A DNA stretch of 64,000 bases from Plumapathes pennacea (taxonomy: Eukaryota; Cnidaria; Anthozoa; Antipatharia; Myriopathidae), in contig OZ038463.1 of assembly GCA_964036295.1 (NCBI GenBank), forward strand, positions 4,827,274 to 4,891,273, written 5' to 3'. The notes under the pieces were generated by a model, which was not told the DNA's origin, made no database searches, and was given only the letters and a program-made list of their open reading frames with translations. A program made the position numbers and the translations under genes. The number at the start of each line of letters is the position of its first letter. Position 1 is the stretch's first letter. Shown piece after piece: positions 8,645 to 19,131 of the stretch.

Positions 8645-11600
8645 TCAGTGAGGTAACACGTCACGACAAGTGGGACAAGTAGCGTGCTACAAAAAGAACA
8701 AAAGAAAAAACAAACAAACAAACAAAAACAAACAAACAAAAACGTCAGAACATTAACCATACGACCCACGACCGGGGGGGGGGGGGGGGGGGGGGGGGGA
8801 GTGGAGGGGGTAACACGACAAGTGGGACAAGTATCGTGCTACAAAAAGAAGAAGAAGAAGAAGAAAAAGAACGCGTGAGCACATTAACCAGAATAACTCA
8901 TACAATACGACCTAAAACCCGGGGGGTACTCTCATGTAAAAAAAGGACGGGGATGCTCGTCGTACCGCTTAGGGGTCAATACGAACCCCCCTCCGAGACT
9001 TACGAGTGCCGCACCCTATTGACGGTTTGCTTCCCTTACTGGACAAACGATTATGACAAGGCGGGTAATCATGGTTTCCAAAACAATCTGGAATAGCATC
9101 TGTTTGGGCTGTATTTGCTATTTCTACTCTGGCATATACCCAAACGTTCGGCCCTTATTAGGCTACAGCCCGTCACTTGTAGCCAGCGTCGCTGGACTAA
9201 AGTAGAACCCTCACCCTCTCAAAGGAAGCAACAAATAGTTCGAGATTGCCGTGGATCGAGATAGCAGGGTTCTACCGAGGGAAATTTCTGCAAAGTTTAT
9301 TTCCGAAAGAAGTCGGATTCCGTTCGAGAATGCGGGGAGTACAGGTAACAGGATTCTACTGTGTACTAGACAGACTATATCGGTGAATAAATAAACGAAG
9401 AATGCACGCAAGAAGCCACAAACACGCACGCACGCACCCACACGCACACGCACATGGCACTGACGCACATCCACGCACGCACATCCACTGACGCACACCA
9501 CACGCACATACACTCACGTACACGCACACGGCACTCACGCACATCCACGCACGCACATACACTCACGCACACCACCCACACACGTACATTGCCCATCTCA
9601 CCATTTTGAGCCAGGTCTCGACACAAGGCGCGTGATATTTGTGAGCACACGGCAACTGAAGAACTTCCTCGTCAACTTCAAAGTCGCAGCGACATATGCA
9701 GCACACCAAGTTTGAGTCTGAAGAAAATTTGAAACATTCTATAAAATAAATACAGTATACATTTTATGTAATTTTAAAGTTCATTTAATATTGGCCCCCG
9801 GCTAAATGAAAATTTCCCATCAATGCAAGATACAGTGAGACAACTAGTGATTCACGCCATAAGTTACAGTTCACTTACCGACTTCTGTTTGGGTGATCTT
9901 GACTTTTGGTAAAGATTCGATTACCGCTGGTAGGGCACCTGGTGGTGAATTCCCTGCTGACATCTCAGGATGATGCATCAAAAACTACAACAAACAAACA
10001 AACAAACAAACAAACAGTCACTCACCCTTCTGACTGCAAGTCCAGTCTGAACACCGAATGTGTGTGTGCTAAAAGCCCTGGGAAATGGTGCAAGATACAG
10101 GCTATTTATAGATGGAGAGGATATACTGAGCAACAAAAGAAACGTTACACTTAGTAAGCAACAAACAAAATATCACATCAGTAAACTAGTCAAATATTTT
10201 CATTTTCAATAAAAATTAAGCAAACATTTCTTGCCGTTCCCAGATTGACTTTAGCGTGATTTTTGCTACTATATGATGTATTTTTGATAATTATATATGA
10301 ATTGAAACCAATAAAATATATATCATAATGTAGAGATGCTTCTTTTGTTGCTCCATATATTTTACTGAATAGAAACCCTGACAAGGTTAAGCTCCTGTTT
10401 CAAGGTCAAGACTTTTTGTTTTGTTTTGTTTTGAATAGCAGAATTTTTCTCGTATTAAAATTCATTTGCAACCTTCTTGCTTTGTACAGTAATAGTACAG
10501 AAATCTTGGTTGATGAAAACGCTTGTGATTATACTTGCCCAGGTCTTCACTATAAAGACAGATATTTACAAGCTCTGTCAATCCCATCCCCACATTGTAC
10601 GACAAATGTCGTACAAATTTTAGAAATCTCTGTTTATTGAAAATTGCTTTAACATGAGTGACAGTGCAGGCACATCCAATACTTTCCTGTGCAAACTAGA
10701 TGTTTTATAATCAAACTAAAGCATTACCTGTTGAATAACTGACAGAAGGAATCCCTGGTTTACCTGATGAATGACATGTTAAATAATTAAAGTCTGAGAC
10801 AGACAGAGAAACTTGATTTGGTACACTGAGAGCCCAAAGTCAACACTGGCTACTGGAAAGATGAGACTAAAACATACCTGAAGGCTTTTCATTGATACAG
10901 AGCCATTTACAAAGAAATTTCTTTTACAGTACAACAAGCCAAAAGTCAAATACAAACCTCAAACATGGGGCGCACAAGGGGAAAGAAGGCAGCAAGGCCA
11001 GCAGCTGCCCCACCAGAGAAGCCACGCCTAACCACAACAAGAGACAACATGTAAGAATGATAAGCAACTGTTTACTTTACAAGTACTCCTGTTACACTAG
11101 AGTTAAAGCATCAAAAGCTGCCCCACCAAAGAAGCCATGCCTACCACAACAACAGACAACATGTAAGAATAATGAGCAACTGTTTACTTTACAAGTTTGC
11201 CCATCACACTAGGGTGAAACATCAAAAGCTGCCCGATGGGAGATGGCTGTATTCACAGGCTAGAAGATGACAATGTTTTATTTACTTTTCTAAACTCACT
11301 AAAAACTAAATGTATAGAATAATTAATTTCAATTCTCATTACATTGAATTGCTTGGGCAATCTGACTTGATCATGAGATCTGGACTGTGTGAAACTGGGT
11401 CACTGCATGGGCTAGCACACTGCTGGCTAGCCTGAGGAAGAATATCGCAGCTTTCCACTTCAAGGAATTTTAGTACTGTGATTTACTGGTAAAGAAGACT
11501 CACCTGTTGCGCTCCAGCTCTTCCCGGTCGTATGAAATCATGTCACTATCATCTGCAAAATCGAAACAAAGGCTCAATAATCTGTGAGTTACTATTTTTA

Positions 11601-13166
11601 CTGAGAAAGTAGTACAGAATTTAGAGGTGTGTGTACCTGAAGAAGTGTCTGAGAAAATGCAGTCCAGGTCGGTTACACCATCACTTCCCGATGAAGTGTC
11701 ACTGTCAGAAGCAAGTGAAGGTGGTGAGTCCGAATCGGACTTGTCACACTCATCTGAGCTGTCACTGTCATCACTGTCTGATTCTGCTCCACTGCTGGGT
11801 AAGTCATGATCACTGTAGCTGTCACGTGATGAGCCATCATCCTCCTTTTTGTCACCATCTGTGAGAAAAGTAACATTAATAATATTGATTGTGAGGCTAG
11901 GGAGGGATGCATTAGCATGGAAATTTGGTTTTCATTGGTTGATAACTTACAATTTCACTCAGAAGTTTTAAATTTCGTCACACTTTTATGATTAATATTT
12001 TTTTACACTGACCATTTTGGGACATCTGCTATGTAGACCAACCCCTTCATTCCAGTTGGTGAAAATAATATTGAGGGAGATAGTTTAGTTAAGAACATAA
12101 ATATATTTACACTGGATTGCACGGTAAAATTTTCCCAAGCTTGATATCCATGAAACCACTACTCACGACCATTTTGATATACAATGTGACTTGATTTATG
12201 ATTTAGTATTTATAAAGCTCTGCTCTTGCTGAGGCAGGTCACTGCCAGACATCATTGTTTGCATCCTCAGCAGTTCTTTTATGTCCCCATGATTCTTCTT
12301 CAATTGACTGTTCTCTGAGCCACAAGTAGAGAGCCAAGTTTTAACACATTGAATGTTCAAATTGCCTTAAATGGGGCTTGAACTCTCACCCTCACCATGA
12401 AAGTTGGCTGTGCTAACTGCTGGGCCACCGTACCACGGCATGAAAGTGTATAACATTTGATCATGTTCAGTTTGATCATTGTTATTGGTAGATGAATAAA
12501 ATAGATTAAGTGCCATATGGGTTATAATAGGAAGGGTGGCAAATGGTACCTAGAAAATTGTGGGTCTCAGAAAGTTTTGGTCTGATTTTGGTATCTCAAC
12601 AGCTCTTTTTATGAGTCTCAGAATCTAGTTTTTTTTTTTTTTTTTTTTTGTTTCTTTCCGTCTCAGAGTCTCGGAGTGGTTGAAGTCTTGGTCTCAGAAT
12701 TTCAAACAAGGGTCTCAGCGAGTCTCTGATTTTAGCATTTGCCACCCCTAATAGGGGCAGTGATATAAAGCTTAGCACACTTCAAGCAAGCACATGTACT
12801 GCAAATGAACCTGATCTATATGACTTTAAAATTTGTTATTATTGATGAAGAACATGCAGATACCACTGGTTGATCTAGTGAGCTTCAGCATATGAAGGCA
12901 ATCCTCTGCACTGTTTAATCGTTTTCGTTTGCTATCCAGGTAAGCTGGTTGAGAAGAGCTAGCATCTGCACCTATAAACAGGAAAAATTAAATAATATAG
13001 GGAAATGGTGGGATAATTTGTACTGGGAATGAAAGAATAACTATATACTGTAAGCTTCAGTTTCTAGTTATTATCGAGATCCATGACCACTTTCATTGGA
13101 TGCATGGTGTACCTTTGGATGGATTCCTTTGCTTGCTTTTAACAGGGTGAGACTCACTGGGCCTTT
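8645..13166 (-). CDS. RING-H2 E3 ubiquitin ligase-like gene (5' end and a middle exon unresolved)
   Basis: Exons found, in transcript order: 13166-13113, 12971-12864, 11858-11637, 11552-11504, a gap, 9984-9879, 9717-9602 and 8686-8645. Phases agree everywhere except across the gap, so at least one exon between 11504 and 9984 is missing. The N-terminal part is basic (SKQRNP, LDSKRKRLN). Exon 11858-11637 is about 74 residues dominated by Ser, Asp and Glu. A Pro-containing linker (ALPAVIESLPKVKITQTEV) precedes the RING: C-x2-C with CCICRCDFEV, then LPCAHKYHAPCVETWLKM, then TCPTC on the final exon, ending RDVLPH. This is the C3H2C3 pattern of single-RING ligases with a C-terminal RING, related in style to RNF38/44 and RNF115/126. 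The RING binds two zinc ions and recruits an E2; substrate unknown. The true start is upstream of 13166. Confidence 0.75.
8770..8838 (-). other. Second copy of the RING gene's terminal exon
   Basis: On the minus strand the acceptor TTTTTGTAG at about 8839 is followed by codons for HDTCPTCR. This nearly duplicates the terminal exon at 8686-8645 (HATCPTCR) 152 bases downstream. After R the copy reads VTPST and runs into a C/G homopolymer (8774-8799), giving a proline run instead of DVLPH. Both copies have long pyrimidine tracts and can complete the last two RING cysteines in frame. Confidence 0.7.
8774..8930. repeat. Homopolymer and local tandem duplication
   Basis: A run of about 26 G on the plus strand, followed by a duplicate of the 8655-8773 segment: 'acaagtgggacaagta', then a purine run, then 'acattaacca' and 'acgacc'. 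The two copies differ by several substitutions and purine-run length, so the duplication is not brand new. Confidence 0.6.
8937..8985. repeat. Second copy of the GCTCGTCG dispersed repeat end
   Basis: 'aggacggggatgctcgtcg' followed by 'taccgcttaggggtc' matches the repeat end at 4250-4290 almost base for base. Confidence 0.6.
9418..9590. repeat. CACGCA-type microsatellite
   Basis: Imperfect repetition of 'cacgcacgcac', 'cacgcacatccac' and 'cacacgcacatac'. It lies in the intron just downstream of the RING exon, so long open frames read through it on the minus strand are artefacts of a repeat with no stops. Confidence 0.85.
10996..11236. repeat. Two-copy tandem duplication of about 118 bp
   Basis: 'agctgccccaccagagaag' through 'tttactttacaagt' is repeated with about 10 percent divergence, starting near 11000 and near 11118. 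A third partial start ('atcaaaagctgcccgatgg') lies at 11220. It sits in the interval where an exon of the RING gene should be. Confidence 0.7.
12532..12750. mobile_element. MULE-like short inverted-repeat element, copy 1
   Basis: Starts 'agggtggcaaatgg' and ends 'gcatttgccacccct'. The interior is built from 'gtctcagagtctcgg'-type repeats and a T homopolymer. Flanks share 'aatagg', an imperfect target-site duplication. The same family occurs in opposite orientation at 17983-18195. Confidence 0.65.
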
Positions 13167-13180
13167 CTGCCTATGACGAG

Positions 13181-15292
13181 AACAAGAGCACGGCACCCAA
13201 AAATGTGAGCTGAGAAAATTCCCCAAAAATATTCACACCAACAGAAGGGTGAGACTTGTTTCAGAACAATTAGGCTAACTGCAATATATTAAATATTTAT
13301 TTGAAAATGCATTTGATTTGCATGAAAATGAAAAGTTATGCACGCAAGAAAATATTTTCTCATATGCAAGATGTTGCATCTAGTCTGCTTCACTTTGAAC
13401 CAGAGTAATTGAATAAAATTTTTTGGTAAGGTATACAGCAAATTCCTTAAAAATGTACTTTGCAATTTAACTTTTTGCTGTGTACAACATTGCACTTGTC
13501 TTCAGTAGAAATCAGTTCTACAGTACTTTTTGCAACAACATTACTAACAGCAACAACTTCAATAACTGTTGCATAGTGTACTACACCTCCAGCAGCTTGT
13601 CTCACATTTTTTCCTGTGCACGATCAAGAAAGCATGTGCAGTACTTCTTTCTAAGATTTCAAATTCTGCCATGTTGACATTAACTCCCCTGTGTGCCGAT
13701 CAAGAGTTCTCCCCATGAACCTTTCTCAGCATAAATTGTTGCAAGTTGCTGAGATTGTGTTGCATAGCGTAACATCTCATAGGAGAAATAAGCAATTACA
13801 CAGACGAGCCTCGCATGCAGGGAGTTGGTGTTCGGTAAAACTCAACATGTTTTTTTTTATGCTCTTTTCATTTGTATGTAAGCATCCACACAACACCGCA
13901 CGAATCAATTCCTTGGTCGTACAGGTCGTGGGTAGGCATGCTATGTCAAAATAATCACCACGGGGTATAAACTGAGCCTGTCAAACCCCCACTCTTTCCC
14001 AAGCCCTCTGACATTAATAGGTGCATTAACCAAGGTAGCACTCACGCACGCCAAGGATACTACTTGGGGGGGAGGGGGAAGGGGGCCCTGGTTGGAGTAA
14101 ATTGCAAATTGGAATCATCATAAAATTAGAACTATTTTCTGGTAATAGAAACTTGACTAAGCGATATAACGACGTTTGCTGCTCTCTGAATAATTTTAAT
14201 ACCTCGGTGAAATCCATAGTGAAATTTGTCGTTCCGTCTGATGCTGGATTCATTCCGACTTCAGGTATAACGCGAACACCGTCACATTGAAGAGGGTGGA
14301 AGCTAAACGGCGTTACAAACCTGAGTAGTCCACACGAAGCTAAGTCCAGTGCGAGGTTAGTTTATGAAACATACCTCACGTAACATAACGTGAATCTTGC
14401 TTCCTCTTCGAAATTATTCCTGCGCCCTGGGCATTCTGGATACCCAAGATGCACTGCTGACCTTTTTCGCGCCCCAACCTCCTACGCAGGAGTCTTCCTC
14501 ATTCACGTATGCGCCTCGTCTCTCGCGAAGCTACTGCATGTGCTGTTTTGCGGATAAAGGCTTTTTAAAAGAGCTTGAAGCGCGCCTCAGCCATGCAATC
14601 ACCAAATCCAATCTCCTCAACCGAGTGGGTCCAGATCCCTGGTCAGGAATATCTGAAATGGGGTCAGGGTTTCAAGAACCAAAAATCACAAACATTGCCA
14701 ACTCAACCAGAAGCCAAAGTAATTCGGTTCTATTTTGGCAAAGATCCATTTAGAAGGTGAAAGAAACTCAGGGTGGATAAATTCCAGGGAAAAGCTGACC
14801 ACTTTCAGTGCTTTTGCTAGCTTGTTTGGATCAATCAAACAGCACAGAAAATGGAAACAAAAGCGGGGCAAGCAAAAACTTCTCTGAACCCACCCACTCT
14901 TTTATGCCCCATCCCAATAAACCAACACAAGACACCATCAAAATACACAGACTTTTTTTTAGTTACTTTACAGTAACATAAAAGAAGCATGAAATAAAAG
15001 TTTCCTAAAACACTGGTTGAATAAAACACTAACTTGTTATAACACATACATTCATCAAAATGAAGGCCTACACATCCTAGTATCTGCTTTGATTTTATCA
15101 TAGAAATGTGGTGCATTCTCGGGGAGTACTACAAGTGACTGTTATGTGCACCTTGATGCAAATTCCAAGGTTGAAAACTTGATAATGGCTTATTAAAAGA
15201 ACAAGACTCTTGGAAATTATGAACTGATGTACATTGTAAGTATATTTTTACAGAACAAGAAATAAAGCTAAGGATGTCTTCGTCTCTAAGAT
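13181..15292. other. Interval between RING gene and MAGOH; possible promoter and first exon
   Basis: No confident gene. A minus-strand open frame from ATG 14253 (MNPASDGTTNFTMDFTE, then a GTATTA donor-like site) could be a first exon of the RING gene, but its phase does not match the exon at 13166. A plus-strand frame at 14397-14760 (ending YFGKDPFRR) has no recognisable domain. CpG-richer sequence at 14260-14600 fits a promoter. The MAGOH 3' UTR lies at the right end. Confidence 0.35.
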
Positions 15293-17256
15293 TTATATTG
15301 GTTTTATCTTGAAGTGGAGGCCAATCAGTGAGAACACCAGGCACTTGAGGTCTTGTACAAGGTAGTAGAATGCTCTGAGCCCCTCAGCATCTCTGGAGAA
15401 CAAAGCAGAATTGTGGTAAGTGGGAATGGAGAGGAGCATGGATGAATGAATGAACAAATGAGACTGTAAGCAAAGGTTTTACATAGTTGAACTCTTGGGA
15501 TGTAATGGTATTAAAGAATCCTACTTGTGGTCATTATTGATGATGATGGTGGTGCAAGTGAATGGTGGTGATACAATCATGATAACATGTATGTGTTGGT
15601 GTTTTTGTTAGTGTGGTAGTGGTATAAATGTCAAGGCACTGTACATATATTTGTCAGTGAATAATAACAGCAAATATCAAAATACTTCAATAACCATTCG
15701 AAGGATAATGTACTATGTGATATAGCAAGGATATTTATAAATCAGTAATTGGCTAGTTATCTGAAGTCAATCAATTACATATATATATTCAATGACCTGT
15801 ATTCTATTTCTCTGGTAAGAGAAATTGAATTTGATCACATGCAGAACTGTACTCTTGGGAGTAAAAAGGTTACATCTTGATCTGTCAATGAGAACAAAAA
15901 CAATTTAAATAACTCACTTGCACTGGCTTACATCCACAAGAGAACCAATCTTAGATGTAGTAAAGGAAATATGCTGATCACCCATAACAATCTCCAGTTC
16001 CTGCAATACAACATTTCAAAAATAACATTAAAACCTGAAGTGTCAGAACAATCTTGAAAATAGACTGAACCCTTTTCTGTATACAGACATGCACACAGTG
16101 CAGTTACTGACAGTACCTGTCGACCAACTTTGTCAGGTTGAGGCCAGAGTTTGTCATCTTCTTTCATTATCTGATACAGACAAAAAATGTAATATCATTA
16201 ATATATCAGTTATCAGTGATCAAAGAAATGTACAGAAAAACCAAAAAAATACATGTGCTGTGAATGCTTAGAGAACTGGTAACAGAGCTGATATGCCAAG
16301 TAAATATGACCACTGGTATTTGTTATAAAAATCATAAAACTATCTGTAGTGGTGTAATAAAACTTGCGATTAATGTATTCTCAGTATAGAGTCAATGACA
16401 GTCTTTTTGGGTTGAAATTTAGGTCACTCTATAAGAAGTATAATATAAATCCATTGTACCTGGCCCAGGATAGAACAGATTCTCACCTCACTGTCATCAA
16501 TTATCCTTCTCAATTCATCCATCACAGCCTTGTGCACATAAGCCTGGGTTTGGAGTAAAATACTAGTGAAAACATGCTGAGTTTCTATTCCTCCTGTACT
16601 TCCTTAGGAGGGCATAAAATGGAAGAGAGTAACTAACACACACCACAGCCAGGATATGCATGCACAGCTAACAAGATCTAAACCTAAAGTAACCCTACAC
16701 ATGTGTTTCAACACCACGTGAGGCCATCAAGAGATGGATGGGGAAACCAAAACATGACTTGTGGACTGAGCACAAAAACAAAGTTAATTTCGAACCCTAC
16801 ACAGGAGTACCGAATTCTGGGAAACGATTACGTACAGGATCAAGCTAATGCTTCCTATCTAACTAGTGCCTAAAGTAGGCTATGTAGCTTCGTTTTATAG
16901 AAAAATATAGTACAAGGTAATAGCTGAAAGTTACTAATTTAACTCTGATTATAGACACTCTTTGAGTGTGTTAGTCAATTTCTGCTACCTATCCAAGAAC
17001 AGTAACATAGAGAATCACGTTGCATAGCACTTACTTGTTTGCGAATCATCACATCGTTCTTGTAGTTCGAGTTGTTGGCGTAACGAAGTTTGCCTGAAAT
17101 CACACAAGATCTTGCTTAGACACATATCAGATCAACTGGACCTCGGGAACAAGTACAAAGAAAGCAAATACCATCAGGTCGAAACTCGAACTCCAGGAAC
17201 TCGTGGCCGAATTTGCCTTTGTGACCGACATAATAGCGAAGGTAAAACTCTCCCAT
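15293..17256 (-). CDS. MAGOH: MAGOH, exon junction complex core subunit, complete, 6 exons
   Basis: Mago nashi pairs with RBM8A/Y14 and clamps eIF4A3 on spliced mRNA as part of the exon junction complex, acting in nonsense-mediated decay and mRNA localisation. Exons: 17256-17172, 17093-17035, 16543-16487, 16170-16117, 16000-15918 and 15392-15293. Phases agree throughout and give 145 residues, one short of the human protein. The whole chain aligns with human MAGOH as I know it: [18 protein letters not shown] near the start, [36 protein letters not shown], then [15 protein letters not shown], and the tail [17 protein letters not shown]. The ATG is fixed by the conserved [14 protein letters not shown] start. 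Introns range from about 80 to 525 bases and contain nothing notable. Confidence 0.98.
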
Positions 17257-17982
17257 ACTTGAAAACGTTTGAGAAGGAAAGAAGCGTGCAGGCGACGAAA
17301 CTGCAATACCTCTTGTCAGCGGCACTGAGCCTCGTTACCAGGAAAAAAGAGTCGACCTCAGTCCCCAGAACCGGGGCGCGTCCCCTCTCTCTTTAGACGA
17401 GGATAACAATCAAATGTTTGTGCTGTTGTTTGTTCAGGAGTTGAGCGGTCCGTCTGCATTTGGTGCTAAAGTGACAACTCGCCTTTGGTTGAGGCAGCTC
17501 TTCTTTGTGAGTTTGCGTTTATTACCCTCTTCTATTGGTTGGAAGCAAAATTTGCCAGCAAACAGAAACAAAATAATTAGGAGCTGAACTGAGCTGACGC
17601 TGATGAAATAAACGCGGTGGACTAACTAACACTCATGGCAATTTATGATTTGCGTCATGACTGAAAAAAGCGTTAATATCAGTGAGCGTGTGTTAGGGCC
17701 AATCACAGAAGAGGAACAGCTGGAAAGTTATTGTTTCAATCCAAATTTGTCCAAATTGCCTCCATCAACAGTTGTAGACAAGATTACCCCAGGGCAAAAC
17801 ACAACGACACAATGATATTTAGTTCGGCCCTTTTCCGGCTGGATAGTTCAAAGCTAAGAAACAGTGGTTGTTCTAAGTGCAAGACGTACGTTCTGTTTAG
17901 TGGTTGTTCTAAGTGCAAGACAACCTACTATATGGTTGTAGAAAGCTGATTATTTATGCCGTGCCATAGTACCAGACACAAG

Positions 17983-18195
17983 TGGTAGCGAATGGTAAAA
18001 TCCGAGATTCGCCGAGACTCCGAGACCCTTGTTTGAAAATCCGAGGCTGAGTCTTTAGAAAACTTTAGAAAGTCCGGAAAAAAGCGACGAAAAAGAAACA
18101 CGCAAAAACGAGACTTCGTGACTCATCACAAAGTCCGAGATTTCGAGGTCGGATCAAAAGTTTCCGAGACCATCTAGGCACCATTCGCCACCCCT
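17983..18195. mobile_element. MULE-like short inverted-repeat element, copy 2, with 9-bp target-site duplication
   Basis: The element begins 'tggtagcgaatgg' and ends 'ccattcgccacccct', and is flanked on both sides by the perfect direct repeat AGACACAAG (17974-17982 and 18196-18204). A 9-base duplication is characteristic of Mutator-like elements. The inside carries 'ccgagactccgagaccc' repeats, complementary to those in the copy at 12532-12750. No transposase is present. Confidence 0.75.
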
Positions 18196-18443
18196 AGACA
18201 CAAGCTAACATAGTATTTGTGGTGACTCATGCATCGCTTGACCTTCCCATGATTATTAGTGGATGAAGTATATTACTGTAAAAACAAATTTGAGTGAACC
18301 CCAACAACTGAAATGCCAAAATAAAACCTGAAGGTGTAACTACATTTTCTCCAGGCGGCGAGTACATTTTTATAGTAGCATTGCAGTGTTCACATGCACG
18401 ATTGCTCTTGAGAGACATTTCACATTTTTTGGACAGTGAAAGG

Positions 18444-18660
18444 TTTAACTCTTTAACTCCCAAGCTCAAAATACAGATTCTCCCAACTTTTTAAGAAGAA
18501 ACTGTGTGAGTAGTACAGTGGAGAACTGATAGTTTAATCAACTTTGATGTAAGCAAGGTATGAAAACCCAAGTTCTCCATACTGTATAATCATACATCTC
18601 TGGTGAGAAATTGATGGAGGAAAATAAAGTTGATCACTCTTGGGAATGAAAGGACTAAAC
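18444..18660. mobile_element. TTAACYC-family MITE, copy A
   Basis: Inverted ends 'tttaactcccaag' and 'cttgggaatgaaagga'. Between them are the shared core blocks 'gatagtttaatca', 'agcaaggtatgaaaa' and 'aagttctcc'. It matches elements at 42505-42692 and 54995-55207. Confidence 0.75.
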
Positions 18661-19131
18661 TAAGAGGTAGAAGTGGACAATGGGAGCTGTCCTGTATTGT
18701 CTACAGAAGACAGTTGAAGTAACAGCTTGTATGGTATAAAACACGGTTTCACAGTGAAACCTTTCATATATTTTCTTCAGCAGTCTGTACAAACACTGAC
18801 GCAGACCTGGCAGGGAGTGTTTTAACAGGCTTCATTATGGCTTTGTGTAAAGTCTCGTTTTTTTAATTCTCACATTTGGCTTGTGGCACCCTCATAACAC
18901 AAATCTTTTATTCTCCTCCTACATGTGCACGTGTACGTCACGTACAAAAAAAAAGCTAAGGTGTCATTATGTGAACAGCAGACAGTTGCTTTATTGTGCA
19001 ACTCCAACTAAGATACACAGATTTGGTTAATTTAAAGGCGCTGCACTGACCAGTTCCGTCGCATACAACACGAACCCAAAGGAAGAGGCGAAAACTGGCT
19101 TCACGCTGAGGAGAAAGTGAACGGAACAAAA

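Larger units (their letters stand above)
17257..19131. other. Divergent intergenic region between MAGOH (-) and the GM2A-like gene (+)
   Basis: The two genes are head to head 1.9 kb apart. CpG-containing sequence at 17200-17450 fits the MAGOH promoter. The rest holds a direct repeat of 'agtggttgttctaagtgcaa' (17862 and 17899), a MULE-like element (17983-18195) and a TTAACYC-family element (18444-18660). No coding exon is recognised. Confidence 0.5.

Noticed and set aside
9211-9650. Overlapping minus-strand Cys/Val-rich frames (VRVRVGACVRVCG type)
   Set aside because: Translation of the CACGCA microsatellite in an intron of the RING gene; no start context or domain.
14026-14290. ATG frame MNPASDGTTNFTMDFTE as first exon of the RING gene
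   Set aside because: Its donor leaves phase 0, while the next known exon (13166) needs an exon ending in phase 1. Possible only with an extra exon not seen.
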